This document shows positions 8,225 through 16,052 of a DNA stretch of 64,000 nucleotides, piece after piece. The stretch is taken from positions 116,596 through 180,595 of the forward strand of contig CANNCP010000009.1 in NCBI GenBank assembly GCA_947503145.1, in the 5' to 3' direction. Numbering within the stretch: position 1 is the first letter of the stretch; each line of letters begins with the position of its first letter. The stretch comes from an uncultured Roseovarius sp. GTDB lineage: Bacteria > Pseudomonadota > Alphaproteobacteria > Rhodobacterales > Rhodobacteraceae. The position numbers and the translations under genes were made by a program. Under the pieces are notes generated by a model, which made no database searches, was not told the origin of the DNA, and was given only the letters and a program-made list of their open reading frames with translations.

Positions 8225-8893
8225 ATGATCCGAGCAACCAAACCCATCCTTTTTCTCGCGGCATCCTCGCTGGCGCTGGTCAGCGCCTGCACCCAGCCGG
8301 CCCATCTGCAGGGTAGCGGCACCGACCCCAACCAAAAGACGAAACAGGGCGCGCTCATCGGCGGCGTGCTCGGGGCGCTCACCGGTGCGGCGGCCAGCGA
8401 CAAGAGGGGCAAGGGGGCTGTGATCGGCGGGGCCATCGGCGCGCTGGGCGGTGCTGCCATCGGCAACGCATTGGACAAGCAGGAGGCGGAGTTGCGCCGT
8501 GATCTGGAAAGCGACCGGGTCAAGGTCACCAATACCGGCGACCGGCTGATCGTGACGCTGCCGCAAGACATCCTCTTTGCCGTGGACAGCGCGCGGGTCA
8601 ATTCCAGCCTGCGCGGCGATCTGCTGACTGTGTCGAACAGCCTGCAATCCTATCCTGACACGACGGTGCAGGTGGTGGGCCACACCGACAACACCGGCGA
8701 GGCGGCGTATAATCAAGGCCTGTCCGAGCGCCGCGCCAATGCAGTGGCCGACGTGCTGATGGATGGCGGCGTCGGGTTTGGCCGCATCCAGACCTTTGGC
8801 CGTGGCGAGGATCAGCCCATCTCATCGAACCTGACGCCCGAGGGCCGTGCCCAGAACCGCCGGGTCGAGATCGTGATCCTGCCGACCAGCTGA
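8225..8893 (+). CDS. OmpA-family outer-membrane lipoprotein (YiaD-like)
   Basis: 222 residues. The lipobox LVSAC in the signal peptide predicts lipidation at Cys22. A glycine-zipper segment (GALIGGVLGALTGAAASD, GAVIGGAIGALGGAAIG) spans about residues 41-80. The C-terminal ~120 residues are an OmpA peptidoglycan-binding domain (VVGHTDNTGEAAYNQGLSERRA). It probably links the outer membrane to peptidoglycan. An AGAGG ribosome site precedes the ATG, a promoter lies upstream and a terminator downstream, so it is monocistronic. Confidence 0.9.
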   Translation: MIRATKPILFLAASSLALVSACTQPAHLQGSGTDPNQKTKQGALIGGVLGALTGAAASDKRGKGAVIGGAIGALGGAAIGNALDKQEAELRRDLESDRVKVTNTGDRLIVTLPQDILFAVDSARVNSSLRGDLLTVSNSLQSYPDTTVQVVGHTDNTGEAAYNQGLSERRANAVADVLMDGGVGFGRIQTFGRGEDQPISSNLTPEGRAQNRRVEIVILPTS

Positions 8894-8918
8894 TTAGCCG
8901 GTTCGCGCTGAGTTTCAG

Positions 8919-8950
8919 AAAGGCCCCGACAAACGCTCGGGGCCTTTTCT
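8919..8950 (+). terminator. intrinsic terminator after the OmpA lipoprotein gene
   Basis: Stem AAGGCCCCGA / TCGGGGCCTT with a 7-nt loop, followed by TTCTT. Confidence 0.8.
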
Positions 8951-9142
8951 TATGCCCGCCAGTGACCGTTTTGCAGCAGCCAGGTTTCACCAATTCCACA
9001 GCGGATCACTATGGCTGTGCAAGAAGCCCGCGGTGCTGAATGCCGCGCCGCGCGCGCCTCACTGTCCGACTTTCATTGACGGCCCGTCGCCTTCACGCTA
9101 CCCGATTGCCCGAACTCAATGACCACAAGAGGACCGCACCCC

Positions 9143-10249
9143 ATGACCACGCACTCGCTTCTCATTCTGCCCGGTGACGGGATCGGCCCCGAAGTGATGA
9201 CCGAGGTCCGCAAGATCATCGACTGGTTTGGCGCCAAGCGTGACTTGCCCTTTGACGTGTCCGAGGATCTGGTGGGCGGCTGCGCCTATGATAAACACGG
9301 CACCCCCTTGCACGACGATACGATGGCGAAGGCACAAGAGGTGGACGCGGTGCTGTTGGGGGCCGTCGGCGGGCCGAAATACGACGATCTGGATTTCTCG
9401 GTAAAGCCCGAGCGCGGCCTGTTGCGCCTGCGCAAGGAAATGGACCTCTTTGCCAACCTGCGCCCGGCGCAATGCTTTGACGCACTGGCGGATTTCTCCA
9501 GCCTCAAGAAGGACATCGTTTCGGGCCTCGACATCATGATCGTCCGGGAACTGACGTCAGGGATCTATTTCGGCGAGCCGCGCGGCATCTTCAAAGAAGG
9601 CAACGAGCGCGTCGGCATCAACACCCAGCGCTATACCGAGAGCGAGATCGACCGCGTCGCCCGCGCCGCGTTCGAGCTGGCCCGCCGCCGGGGCAACAAG
9701 GTATGCTCGATGGAGAAGGCCAACGTGATGGAGAGCGGCATCCTCTGGCGCGAGGTGGTCAACCGCGTCCACCAAGAGAGCTATGCCGATGTCGAGCTCA
9801 GCCACATGTACGCTGACAATGGTGCCATGCAGCTGGTGCGTGCGCCCAAGCAGTTCGATGTGATCGTGACGGACAACCTGTTTGGCGACATCCTGTCGGA
9901 TTGCGCGGCAATGCTGACCGGCAGTCTTGGCATGCTGCCCTCGGCCAGCCTCGGCGCACCGATGGCCAATGGCCGCCCCAAGGCGCTCTATGAGCCGGTG
10001 CACGGCTCGGCCCCTGATATCGCGGATCAGGCCAAGGCGAACCCGATTGCCTGCATCCTCAGCTTTGCCATGGCGCTGCGCTATTCCTTTGATCAGGGCG
10101 ATGAAGCGGCCCGGCTGGAGCAGGCTGTCGAGTCGGTACTGGCAAGCGGCGCACGCACCGCCGACCTGATGGGACCGGAAGGGGGCACGCCGGTCTCGAC
10201 CAGTGATATGGGTGATGCGGTCCTGCGGGCGCTCGACGCCAGCCTTTAG
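9143..10249 (+). CDS. leuB: 3-isopropylmalate dehydrogenase
   Basis: NAD-dependent oxidative decarboxylation in leucine synthesis; 368 residues, normal length. Family motifs are [22 protein letters not shown], the Mg/substrate region [11 protein letters not shown], and the NAD-binding [12 protein letters not shown]. The start at 9143 has AGAGGA upstream; an in-frame ATG at 9119 has no good site. In many relatives leuC/leuD lie close by, but here only leuB is inside the window. A weak hairpin (GGGGCT / AGCCCC, 10249-10274) follows the stop. The gap to the next tRNA (10250-10446) shows no gene. Confidence 0.95.
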   Translation: MTTHSLLILPGDGIGPEVMTEVRKIIDWFGAKRDLPFDVSEDLVGGCAYDKHGTPLHDDTMAKAQEVDAVLLGAVGGPKYDDLDFSVKPERGLLRLRKEMDLFANLRPAQCFDALADFSSLKKDIVSGLDIMIVRELTSGIYFGEPRGIFKEGNERVGINTQRYTESEIDRVARAAFELARRRGNKVCSMEKANVMESGILWREVVNRVHQESYADVELSHMYADNGAMQLVRAPKQFDVIVTDNLFGDILSDCAAMLTGSLGMLPSASLGAPMANGRPKALYEPVHGSAPDIADQAKANPIACILSFAMALRYSFDQGDEAARLEQAVESVLASGARTADLMGPEGGTPVSTSDMGDAVLRALDASL

Positions 10250-10446
10250 GGGCTGGCCAAGACGCTTTAGCCCCGCCAAGGTGATCATCGCCGGGATCAG
10301 GGGTTCTCGGATATTTCGTTTTGCCAACAAGAAGTGCCCGGCGAATGATGTCGCAAAATCACAGCGTCGCCCGCCCGGCCGGTGATCGGTTTTGTGCCGA
10401 GACGTCTTGCATGTGGTGCGGATAGTCAGTAATTGCGCGTCACGGT

Positions 10447-10523
10447 CGGGCTGTAGCGCAGCCTGGTAGCGCACCTGCTTCGGGAGCAGGGGGTCGGAGG
10501 TTCGAATCCTCTCAGCCCGACCA
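10447..10523 (+). tRNA. tRNA-Pro (anticodon CGG)
   Basis: A 77-nt cloverleaf with acceptor stem CGGGCTG / CAGCCCG, discriminator A and encoded CCA. The anticodon loop TTCGGGA gives CGG, and the T-arm GGTTCGAATCC is intact. A possible promoter is TTGCAT (10407-10412), 17 bp, then TAATTG (10430-10435). An islet of acquired-looking genes starts immediately downstream. Confidence 0.95.
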
Positions 10524-10533
10524 GTTTTTCCAT

Positions 10534-10720
10534 ATCGTGCGCGGCGTGCTGGCACGTGACCATGCCCACATGTTCCCGCCGAAACGGTCGTTGTCGGGGA
10601 TGGCATGCAGCGGATCAAGGAAAGATCGTCGCGACGCATCCAGATCGAATTCCCGGAACTGCGCAAGCGCTATTGGCGCAGAGGGTTCTGGACAAAGTGA
10701 CTGACGATATCGCCCTGCAC
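10534..10720 (+). pseudogene. decayed IS200/IS605-type transposase (TnpA) fragment
   Basis: Translation across frame changes recovers the C-terminal half of a Y1 (HUH) transposase: VRGVLARDHAHMF contains the HxH metal motif, then in another frame QRIKERSSRRIQIEFPELR and KRYWRRGFW, then KVTDDIA. These match the conserved tail of IS200 TnpA. The N-terminal half is missing and there are at least two frame changes plus a stop, so it is dead. It starts about 10 bp after the tRNA-Pro 3' end. Nothing else recognisable is in 10721-10875. Confidence 0.75.
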
Positions 10721-10875
10721 AACCCGAGGTTACATTCCTCCAAATGTCGCGTCCGGCATCAGCCAGAATTCATTCACTTGGTTCGGAACGGGGAAATGCG
10801 CAGTTGCGCAGGGGGGCGAAATCATGGATTTTGCACCCCTGTCAAAGAATTAAGAGTCCCGAAAAGGAAAATAGC

Positions 10876-11709
10876 ATGCGGGCCTATTTCACTCAGATCA
10901 AACGACGCAGGCTTTTAAAGCGCCGTGAGCGACTTGCGAATGCAAACGCAGAGAAGCTTATCGCGAATTTAACCAGCCATAACCGTGCGGAAATCTTATC
11001 TGTATTGGAGAGGTTCAGACCTGACCAGAGCGGACATGATCTGATCCGTGTCGGTCCCGAACTTGATGGTGGATACTTGCTGCCAGATGATCTGGCAGGC
11101 ATCAAGGCACTCTATTCGCCCGGAGTTTCAGATACACTTGGTTTTGATCTGGAGATAGCAAATCGAGGCGTCCCCTGTTTTCTTGCGGACGGCACTGTCA
11201 ATGAACCGGCCAACATGCATAAAGCTATGACGTTCGAAAAGATGATGATCGGTGACGGGCCGACTGCGTCTTTCATGACGTTGGAAAGTTGGGTAAGACG
11301 TACCGCACCGCCCCAGGGAGACCTGATGTTGCAAATGGACATTGAAGGTGCGGAATACGATGTTTTGTTGGACACGCCGTCAAGTTTGCTCGATCGTTTC
11401 CGAATTATCGTGGTGGAATTGCACAGTATCGACGGCTATTTGCTGGATGAGCGGCGTAGTGTGCTTGGGCGCTTTATGGATCATTTGCTGAAAAATCATA
11501 TGATCTGCCATGTGCATCCCAACAATGTTCTATTGCCAGTGAACATCTTGGGGCGCATGGTGCCGCCGATTGTTGAGCTTACGCTTTTGCGAAAAGACCG
11601 AGTGGTAAACGGAGTGCATGATGAGGCGCTCTATCCGCACCCCTTGGATGGGCCAAATATTTCGGAAACCCCGGCCATAAATACCCCGCCATTTTGGCGT
11701 GAATTGTAA
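10876..11709 (+). CDS. FkbM-family SAM-dependent methyltransferase
   Basis: 277 residues. The conserved FkbM (Methyltransf_21) core is visible as LMLQMDIEGAEYDVLLD, followed by FRIIVVELHSIDGYL. An N-terminal ~45-residue basic segment (FTQIKRRRLLKRRERL) precedes the catalytic fold. Such enzymes O-methylate sugars in surface polysaccharides or secondary metabolites. The start at 10876 has AAAAGGAAAA upstream. Codon use is clearly more AT-rich than the core genes on either side. It is the first gene of the islet after tRNA-Pro. Confidence 0.72.
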   Translation: MRAYFTQIKRRRLLKRRERLANANAEKLIANLTSHNRAEILSVLERFRPDQSGHDLIRVGPELDGGYLLPDDLAGIKALYSPGVSDTLGFDLEIANRGVPCFLADGTVNEPANMHKAMTFEKMMIGDGPTASFMTLESWVRRTAPPQGDLMLQMDIEGAEYDVLLDTPSSLLDRFRIIVVELHSIDGYLLDERRSVLGRFMDHLLKNHMICHVHPNNVLLPVNILGRMVPPIVELTLLRKDRVVNGVHDEALYPHPLDGPNISETPAINTPPFWREL

Positions 11710-11857
11710 TGCGTTCGGCTTCGGCTCTCTCACCTTCAGCGGCTGAGGCCCATACCCCGGTATATCCGCCCAAAAGCGTTTGAGTGCGGCGCATAACCAT
11801 GGCAGAATACGAGGGGAGGCATTCCACTCTTGGGTGTCAATTTAGGAGGTCAAACAG

Positions 11858-12712
11858 TTGCAACGCATTCCTCTCGTGACATCTCTTCCGCCGTTTTTCT
11901 CGCGATTGGATGACGCCGGAAATGACATGGGTGACGCATGGCTAACGGCTTGTACGCAGTCATGGCTGGACGAAGGCTTTGCCCCCATCACGGTCAATTC
12001 GGCCGCCGAAACCATGATTGAGTTTGATCTGCTTTCGTGTTTTGAGCAGTTGAAAACAGCGAAAGACGGGTTTGATAGATTTGGCAAGCGTTATGTTTCC
12101 CTGAGCGATATGATCGGACCGGTTGCACAGCAGGCCGAAGGGCCGATTGCGATTATAAACTCAGATATCGCGCTGGAATTGACACATGAAGCGCGACAGC
12201 GCATCCAAAATCTTCAGCCCGGCACGTGCATTGTCTGTAATAGGATCGATATTGATACGATCACTTGTGAGGGTGAAGAAATTTACCCGTATGGCTATGA
12301 TTTTTTTGTTTTCCACGCCTCAGATCTGAAGAAGATACCTGAAAACGGGATGTATTTCGGCCTGCCTTGGTGGGATCATTTTCTACCGATCAGCGTGTTA
12401 TCTCAGGGGGTTACGCGTCTGACCTCCGAAGGTATAAAAGCCTACCACCTGAATCATGAGGGGCGCTGGAAGCGCCACCTTTGGCGCACATTGGGTTATC
12501 AATTTATAAGTGATGTTCGCGTATTGAGGGAGGGAGCTGATCCCGCTTACCTGTCAAGTTTAACCGCAGCGATTCAGCAACCGAAAGAGCGAAAAGGCGG
12601 CGTCCTTTCCCATTTGATAGGTCAGGCAGTTGGGAGGCCGAATTTTTATGCTGTGTCCTACTTGAACAACGATTATATAGACGGAGCTTTTACAGAAGCG
12701 ACTATTCCATGA
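11858..12712 (+). CDS. putative GT-A-like glycosyltransferase, TTG start
   Basis: 284 residues. The start is TTG at 11858 with a full AGGAGGT Shine-Dalgarno 8 bases upstream. The pattern AIINSDIAL near residue 100, a later GYDFFVFHASDL and GLPWWDHFLP resemble uncharacterised glycosyltransferase-like proteins that pair an N-S/A-D metal-site motif with a conserved Trp-Asp. I cannot assign donor or acceptor. Base composition is AT-rich like its neighbours. It lies between the FkbM methyltransferase (same strand) and a convergent GT2 gene, suggesting a role in decorating a surface glycan. Confidence 0.55.
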   Translation: MQRIPLVTSLPPFFSRLDDAGNDMGDAWLTACTQSWLDEGFAPITVNSAAETMIEFDLLSCFEQLKTAKDGFDRFGKRYVSLSDMIGPVAQQAEGPIAIINSDIALELTHEARQRIQNLQPGTCIVCNRIDIDTITCEGEEIYPYGYDFFVFHASDLKKIPENGMYFGLPWWDHFLPISVLSQGVTRLTSEGIKAYHLNHEGRWKRHLWRTLGYQFISDVRVLREGADPAYLSSLTAAIQQPKERKGGVLSHLIGQAVGRPNFYAVSYLNNDYIDGAFTEATIP

Positions 12713-12767
12713 TGCTGTGGGGGAACTGCACACAAGGATTCGTCGGGGTGTTTTCCGATACCCCACT

Positions 12768-13592
12768 TCAACGGTTAAGTTTCCAAGAATGGCTTTGATG
12801 ATCAAAACTTATTATGCGTTTTGCCGATTTGCTCGGATATATGCGCTTCTCCAGCTGCCTTAGAATTAATGCTCTGAACCTTTCAGTTAACTTTGGGTGC
12901 CGACGAATTGATCGCAGCTCTTTTCTGTATGCACCGCGGATGGCCTGAGAGAGCTGCCCTGGTTCGCTTGTAAAGCTTCCCAAGTGAGCGTTGACAACAT
13001 ATAATTCGTGGTGCTGGGAAAGGCACCGCCACAGATAGTAGTCGCCTGCCAACTTCATGGTCTTTAGTCTTTCCAAGTCAAAGTGCTGGGTGAGATCTGA
13101 ACGCCAGAACGTGCTTTCCTGCTGTATCGCAGCCAGGCGTGTCCCATACATGCCGCAATCAATCAGATTTCGATGGAAGGGCCGGGGGAGCTTTGAATTG
13201 GTGATATGCAGATCAGCGTTTCTTTCCACCGCGCGCCCAGTAAGCCATGCAGCCTCAGGGTAGGTCTGAAACACATGAGAGACAATTTCGAAGGCTGATT
13301 TATCGAATAATTCCCCTGCGCTTAGGTAGCACGTAACATCATGCGTCGTATCGTCGAGCCCCTTTGCAAGCGCGTCATATATGCTCTGGTCTGGTTCGCT
13401 GATAATCTTGATTCGCGGGTCATTGAACGAGCGCGCTCTTTCAACCGTGTCATCAGTCGATGCGCCATCCACCAGGATGCACTTCACTGTGTCCTCGCTC
13501 GCTATCACACTGCTTTGTGACAGGATGCTGGAGAGAGTACGTTCGATTTTTTCGCCACCGTTGTAGACGGGCAAAACGACGTTGAAATTCAT
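12768..13592 (-). CDS. family 2 glycosyltransferase
   Basis: 274 residues. The GT2 N-terminus VVLPVYNGGEKIERTLSSI, then LVDGASTDDTVERA and SEPDQSIYDALAKG, is typical of capsule/LPS sugar transferases. Where most relatives have a D-x-D/N-x-D-D metal site after the second strand, this protein reads CYLSAGELFD, so the metal-binding Asp pair looks altered. The C-terminal half carries LAGDYYLWRCLS, the usual acceptor-side segment. It converges on the GT-A-like gene and shares its AT-rich composition. Confidence 0.8.
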   Translation of the reverse strand: MNFNVVLPVYNGGEKIERTLSSILSQSSVIASEDTVKCILVDGASTDDTVERARSFNDPRIKIISEPDQSIYDALAKGLDDTTHDVTCYLSAGELFDKSAFEIVSHVFQTYPEAAWLTGRAVERNADLHITNSKLPRPFHRNLIDCGMYGTRLAAIQQESTFWRSDLTQHFDLERLKTMKLAGDYYLWRCLSQHHELYVVNAHLGSFTSEPGQLSQAIRGAYRKELRSIRRHPKLTERFRALILRQLEKRIYPSKSAKRIISFDHQSHSWKLNR

Positions 13593-13930
13593 CCTTAACT
13601 GCCTTTCCAGAACGTGTGCTTGCTATGATAACTGTATAGCCGGATGAGCGGTATTCATTCCGCAATCAGTTAACTCAGGCAAATATTAGGTTTGTTATTT
13701 TCGTAGGCGGCTACCAGTAACGCTTAATGCCCTTATGTCTTGGCCTCAACCCTAGCGGCAAAAAGCGTTGCTACCTCAGGCCGCATGCAGTGATTCTACT
13801 ATCCCCAAATGGCCAACCAGTAACGCGACACGTTGACTGGACGTTCCCTGACATCGTCCTTGTGGCACGCGAGGTGCGGGGCGAAATCGTCGCGATTGAA
13901 AGTACCCCGCGATCGCGATATTGAGAGGCC
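13593..13930. other. intergenic region between the glycan islet and the copper genes
   Basis: 338 bases. The part nearest the GT2 gene is AT-rich and probably carries its promoter. A short open stretch at about 13820-13924 (ending in EIVAIESTPRSRY) has coding-like composition but no start with a ribosome site. No tRNA or repeat of the tRNA-Pro end was found here. Confidence 0.4.
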
Positions 13931-14299
13931 ATGAAGAGACCGGCCCTCCAGTTTGTGTTGCGCTGCCTCACCGTCGCGGCGATTTGCGTCGGGCTGGCGG
14001 CCACCGGCTTTGCGCATCGCGGCTATGCGGCGCCGCGTAATGCGGCTCTGGTGGAACATCTGGCTGCTGGTGGAATGCTTGCCGATATTTGCGGCAATCT
14101 CGGCGAGGGAGAGGCCGCTTTGGCGCAGGGCTGTGAGGCTTGTCGTCTGGTCGGTGCTGCAGTCGTGCCCGAAACCTGTGTTGTCCTGCGCTCGCTGTGC
14201 ATTCGGCCTGCCGTTGGTCGGATCGGTGTCCAGTGCGTCTGGGCGCCGCCCGCGCGGCTTGATCTTGCGCGGCTGACGCGCGCGCCTCCGCACGCCTGA
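13931..14299 (+). CDS. small secreted Cys-containing protein (DUF2946-like)
   Basis: 122 residues with a signal peptide (LRCLTVAAICVGLAATGFA) and a mature part containing CGNLGEGEAALAQGCEACR. This resembles the DUF2946-like proteins that accompany copper transport genes in Proteobacteria. AGAGG lies directly before the ATG. It is 67 bp upstream of the copper chaperone gene on the same strand, so they are probably co-transcribed and shared copper handling is likely. Family assignment is from the CxxC-type motif and context, not from a search. Confidence 0.6.
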   Translation: MKRPALQFVLRCLTVAAICVGLAATGFAHRGYAAPRNAALVEHLAAGGMLADICGNLGEGEAALAQGCEACRLVGAAVVPETCVVLRSLCIRPAVGRIGVQCVWAPPARLDLARLTRAPPHA

Positions 14300-14366
14300 G
14301 TTCTGCAAGCCTATCCTTTCCCATTCCGGCCAGCTTGATCTGGCCCAGTTTTCACGGAGTTTCCTG

Positions 14367-14849
14367 ATGAAACGTTATACCTTCGCGGCCCTCGCGGCCT
14401 TCACCCTTGCCTGCAATCCGGCCAACGCCCATGATTTCACGGCAGGCGACCTTGTCATCAATCATCCGATGGCGTTCGAGACCACTAAAACGGCGATGAC
14501 GGGTGGCGGCTACCTGTCCATCACCAACAACGGCACCACCCCTGACCGGCTGCTCGGGGTGCGCGCGGATTTTCCCAAGGTCGAATTGCACACGACCGAA
14601 GAAAAGGACGGCGTTGCCAAGATGATGCATGTCGAGGCGATCGACATACTGCCGGGCGAAACCGTGACCTTTGCGCCGGGCGGCCTGCACGTGATGTTCA
14701 TGGGGCTGAACGGTGATCCTTTTGAGGTCGGGGAAACGATCCCTGCGACCCTCATCTTTGAAGAGGCGGGCGAGGCCGAAATCGTGTTTAATGTCGAAAA
14801 GCGCACAGGTCATGGCATGGACCATTCGGATCACGGCGCGGCACACTGA
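14367..14849 (+). CDS. periplasmic copper chaperone PCu(A)C
   Basis: 160 residues with a signal peptide ending at ANAHD. The copper-site residues fit the family pattern: H near the start of the barrel (VELHTTEEKDGVAKMMHVE) and LHVMFMGLN further on, plus a His/Met-rich tail (HGMDHSDHGAAH). PCu(A)C delivers Cu(I) to the CuA/CuB centres of cytochrome oxidase in the periplasm. A GGAG site precedes the ATG. A strong terminator follows at 14897. Confidence 0.9.
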   Translation: MKRYTFAALAAFTLACNPANAHDFTAGDLVINHPMAFETTKTAMTGGGYLSITNNGTTPDRLLGVRADFPKVELHTTEEKDGVAKMMHVEAIDILPGETVTFAPGGLHVMFMGLNGDPFEVGETIPATLIFEEAGEAEIVFNVEKRTGHGMDHSDHGAAH

Positions 14850-14896
14850 CCAGCCCCCGGGTCAGGCCCCCTTTTCAGGGCCTGCGAGACATGATC

Positions 14897-14922
14897 AGCT
14901 GCCAGCGTTCGCGCTGGCAGCT
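14897..14922 (+). terminator. intrinsic terminator with TTCG tetraloop
   Basis: A perfect 11-bp stem AGCTGCCAGCG / CGCTGGCAGCT closed by TTCG and followed by TTCTTG. It ends the copper operon. A weaker hairpin (CAGGCCC / GGGCCTG) lies just before it at 14863-14884. Confidence 0.85.
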
Positions 14923-15114
14923 TTCTTGTGCGTCATGCTGGCCTTGCCGAAGCGGCCCGCAGGCGTCCGGCACGGACACGCGCCGGGACCATCCAGCCCG
15001 ATATTGCACCCGGTCCGAGGCCAGCCGTCGCTTGCCGTACACAAAAACGACATGCGCTGGAACCAATTCCCACCTGTGCAGTTACACTGCGACAATCAAG
15101 GAAAGGGATCCCCA

Positions 15115-15183
15115 ATGCGCAACATCATTTACCTCGTCGGCCTCGTCGTGATCATCGTGGCCATCGTTCAGTTTGTCCTGTGA
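15115..15183 (+). CDS. 22-residue single-span membrane peptide
   Basis: A tiny gene encoding MRNIIYLVGLVVIIVAI followed by VQFVL. Apart from the first three residues it is one hydrophobic helix, so the product should be a single-span inner-membrane peptide. A good ribosome site (GGAAAGGGA) lies 6-8 bases before the ATG. I recall similar short hydrophobic proteins annotated as hypothetical in roseobacters, but cannot verify it here. A palindromic repeat starts 6 bp after its stop. Function unknown. Confidence 0.6.
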   Translation: MRNIIYLVGLVVIIVAIVQFVL

Positions 15184-15188
15184 CGACC

Positions 15189-15305
15189 TAAAGCGTTCCG
15201 CCTTAAACCTGAGGCACTCAGTTAAGGTGGAACGCATGCAACGATCAAATCTATTGCTGCGTACCACGAAAAGCTGTGGTTCAGGTTTTTTTGTGGAATG
15301 CTTTA
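15189..15305 (+). repeat. compound palindromic repeat (type A joined to type B)
   Basis: The left part (15189-15235) is the type A element: arms TAAAGCGTTCCGCCTTAA / TTAAGGTGGAACGC around ACCTGAGGCACTCAG. After about 26 other bases the right part (about 15262-15305) is the right two-thirds of a type B element, with CTGTGGTTCAGGTTT and the end TGTGGAATGCTTTA. The final TTA is the stop codon of arsR on the other strand. Confidence 0.8.
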
Positions 15306-15638
15306 ATCGCAAGCTTCTCCGGGCAGCTCCGTTTCCAGGAACTTCTCGAACGCGTCGAGGTTCACCGGTTCGAACTGGCCAAAGCTCTGCATCCAGACCG
15401 ACGCACATTTCAGTGCGCCGGGCTCTAGCTTGCACCATTTTACCCGGCCGCGTCGCTCCTGAGAGATCAGGCCGGCGCGGCTGAGAATGTTGAGGTGTTT
15501 GGAAATTGCCGCGAGGCTCATCGCGAACGGCTCCGCCACGTCGGTCACGGCCATGTCATCCTCCAGCAGCAATGCGAGGATCGCGCGGCGCGTGGGGTCC
15601 GCAAGGGCAGAGAAAGCGAGGTCGAGCGGGTCAGTCAT
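15303..15638 (-). CDS. ArsR-family helix-turn-helix regulator
   Basis: 111 residues with the winged helix of the ArsR/SmtB family (ALADPTRRAILALLLEDD, SLAAISKHLNILSRAGLI). The metal-binding CVC motif of true ArsR is not seen in helix 3. It is closer to the SRPBCC-associated subgroup, which often pairs with an activator-of-HSP90-like (SRPBCC) gene, but no such gene is adjacent. Its TAA stop lies inside a palindromic repeat, and an inverted copy lies about 90 bp upstream of its start. Confidence 0.85.
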   Translation of the reverse strand: MTDPLDLAFSALADPTRRAILALLLEDDMAVTDVAEPFAMSLAAISKHLNILSRAGLISQERRGRVKWCKLEPGALKCASVWMQSFGQFEPVNLDAFEKFLETELPGEACD

Positions 15639-15726
15639 GACTTGCCCTAGCGCCTTGCGGGGTTACCCGTCAACTGCGCCAACAGCCGGGGGTGATGCAG
15701 CAAATATCTGCCTGAGACAGATCTGC

Positions 15727-15775
15727 TAAAATGTTCCGCGAAAAACCTGAGCCACAGCTTTCGCGGAACGCTTTA
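15727..15775 (-). repeat. intergenic palindromic repeat, type B copy in reverse orientation
   Basis: Ends TAAAATGTTCCGCG / CGCGGAACGCTTTA, with the loop AACCTGAGCCACAG, the complement of the loop in 4629-4678. Together with 15189-15305 it brackets arsR. Confidence 0.8.
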
Positions 15776-15992
15776 GTCACCGCGTCGCGTAGCGGGTGAC
15801 GCTTGCGCCGGTCTTGCCGGTCTTGGTGGTGCGGGTGATGCAGGCAGGACAGTAAACCAGATGGTTGAATATGCCAAAACGGACTACCCGGCCGATCAGG
15901 GGGCTGAAACAGCGGCAGGCGTGGATTCTTTGATTTAGAATCTTTAGATAAATCAATAACTTATGTATTTTTCTGGGCGGCAGGCAGTGTGC

Positions 15993-16021
15993 TTGACTCG
16001 CGCGCTGCCCGCGCATAGCAC
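15993..16021 (+). promoter_or_regulatory. probable promoter of the F0 ATP synthase operon
   Basis: TTGACT (15993-15998), a 17-bp spacer and TAGCAC (16016-16021). It lies just before the strong GTAGGAGG ribosome site of atpI. Confidence 0.45.
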
Positions 16022-16052
16022 TGTGCCGAACGTTCCGTAGGAGGTTTTGCGC

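Noticed and set aside
7972..8601. Long minus-strand extension of the secreted protein gene at 7495
   Set aside because: The extra 210 codons lie mostly opposite the OmpA lipoprotein gene and have shadow-frame composition; the signal peptide at 7971 marks the real start.
9557..10666. 369-codon minus-strand frame spanning leuB, tRNA-Pro and the IS200 relic
   Set aside because: It runs through a tRNA and opposite leuB; no similarity is recognisable.
13700..13930. Direct repeat of the tRNA-Pro 3' end as an attachment site
   Set aside because: I scanned the region after the glycan islet and saw no match to the last bases of the tRNA.
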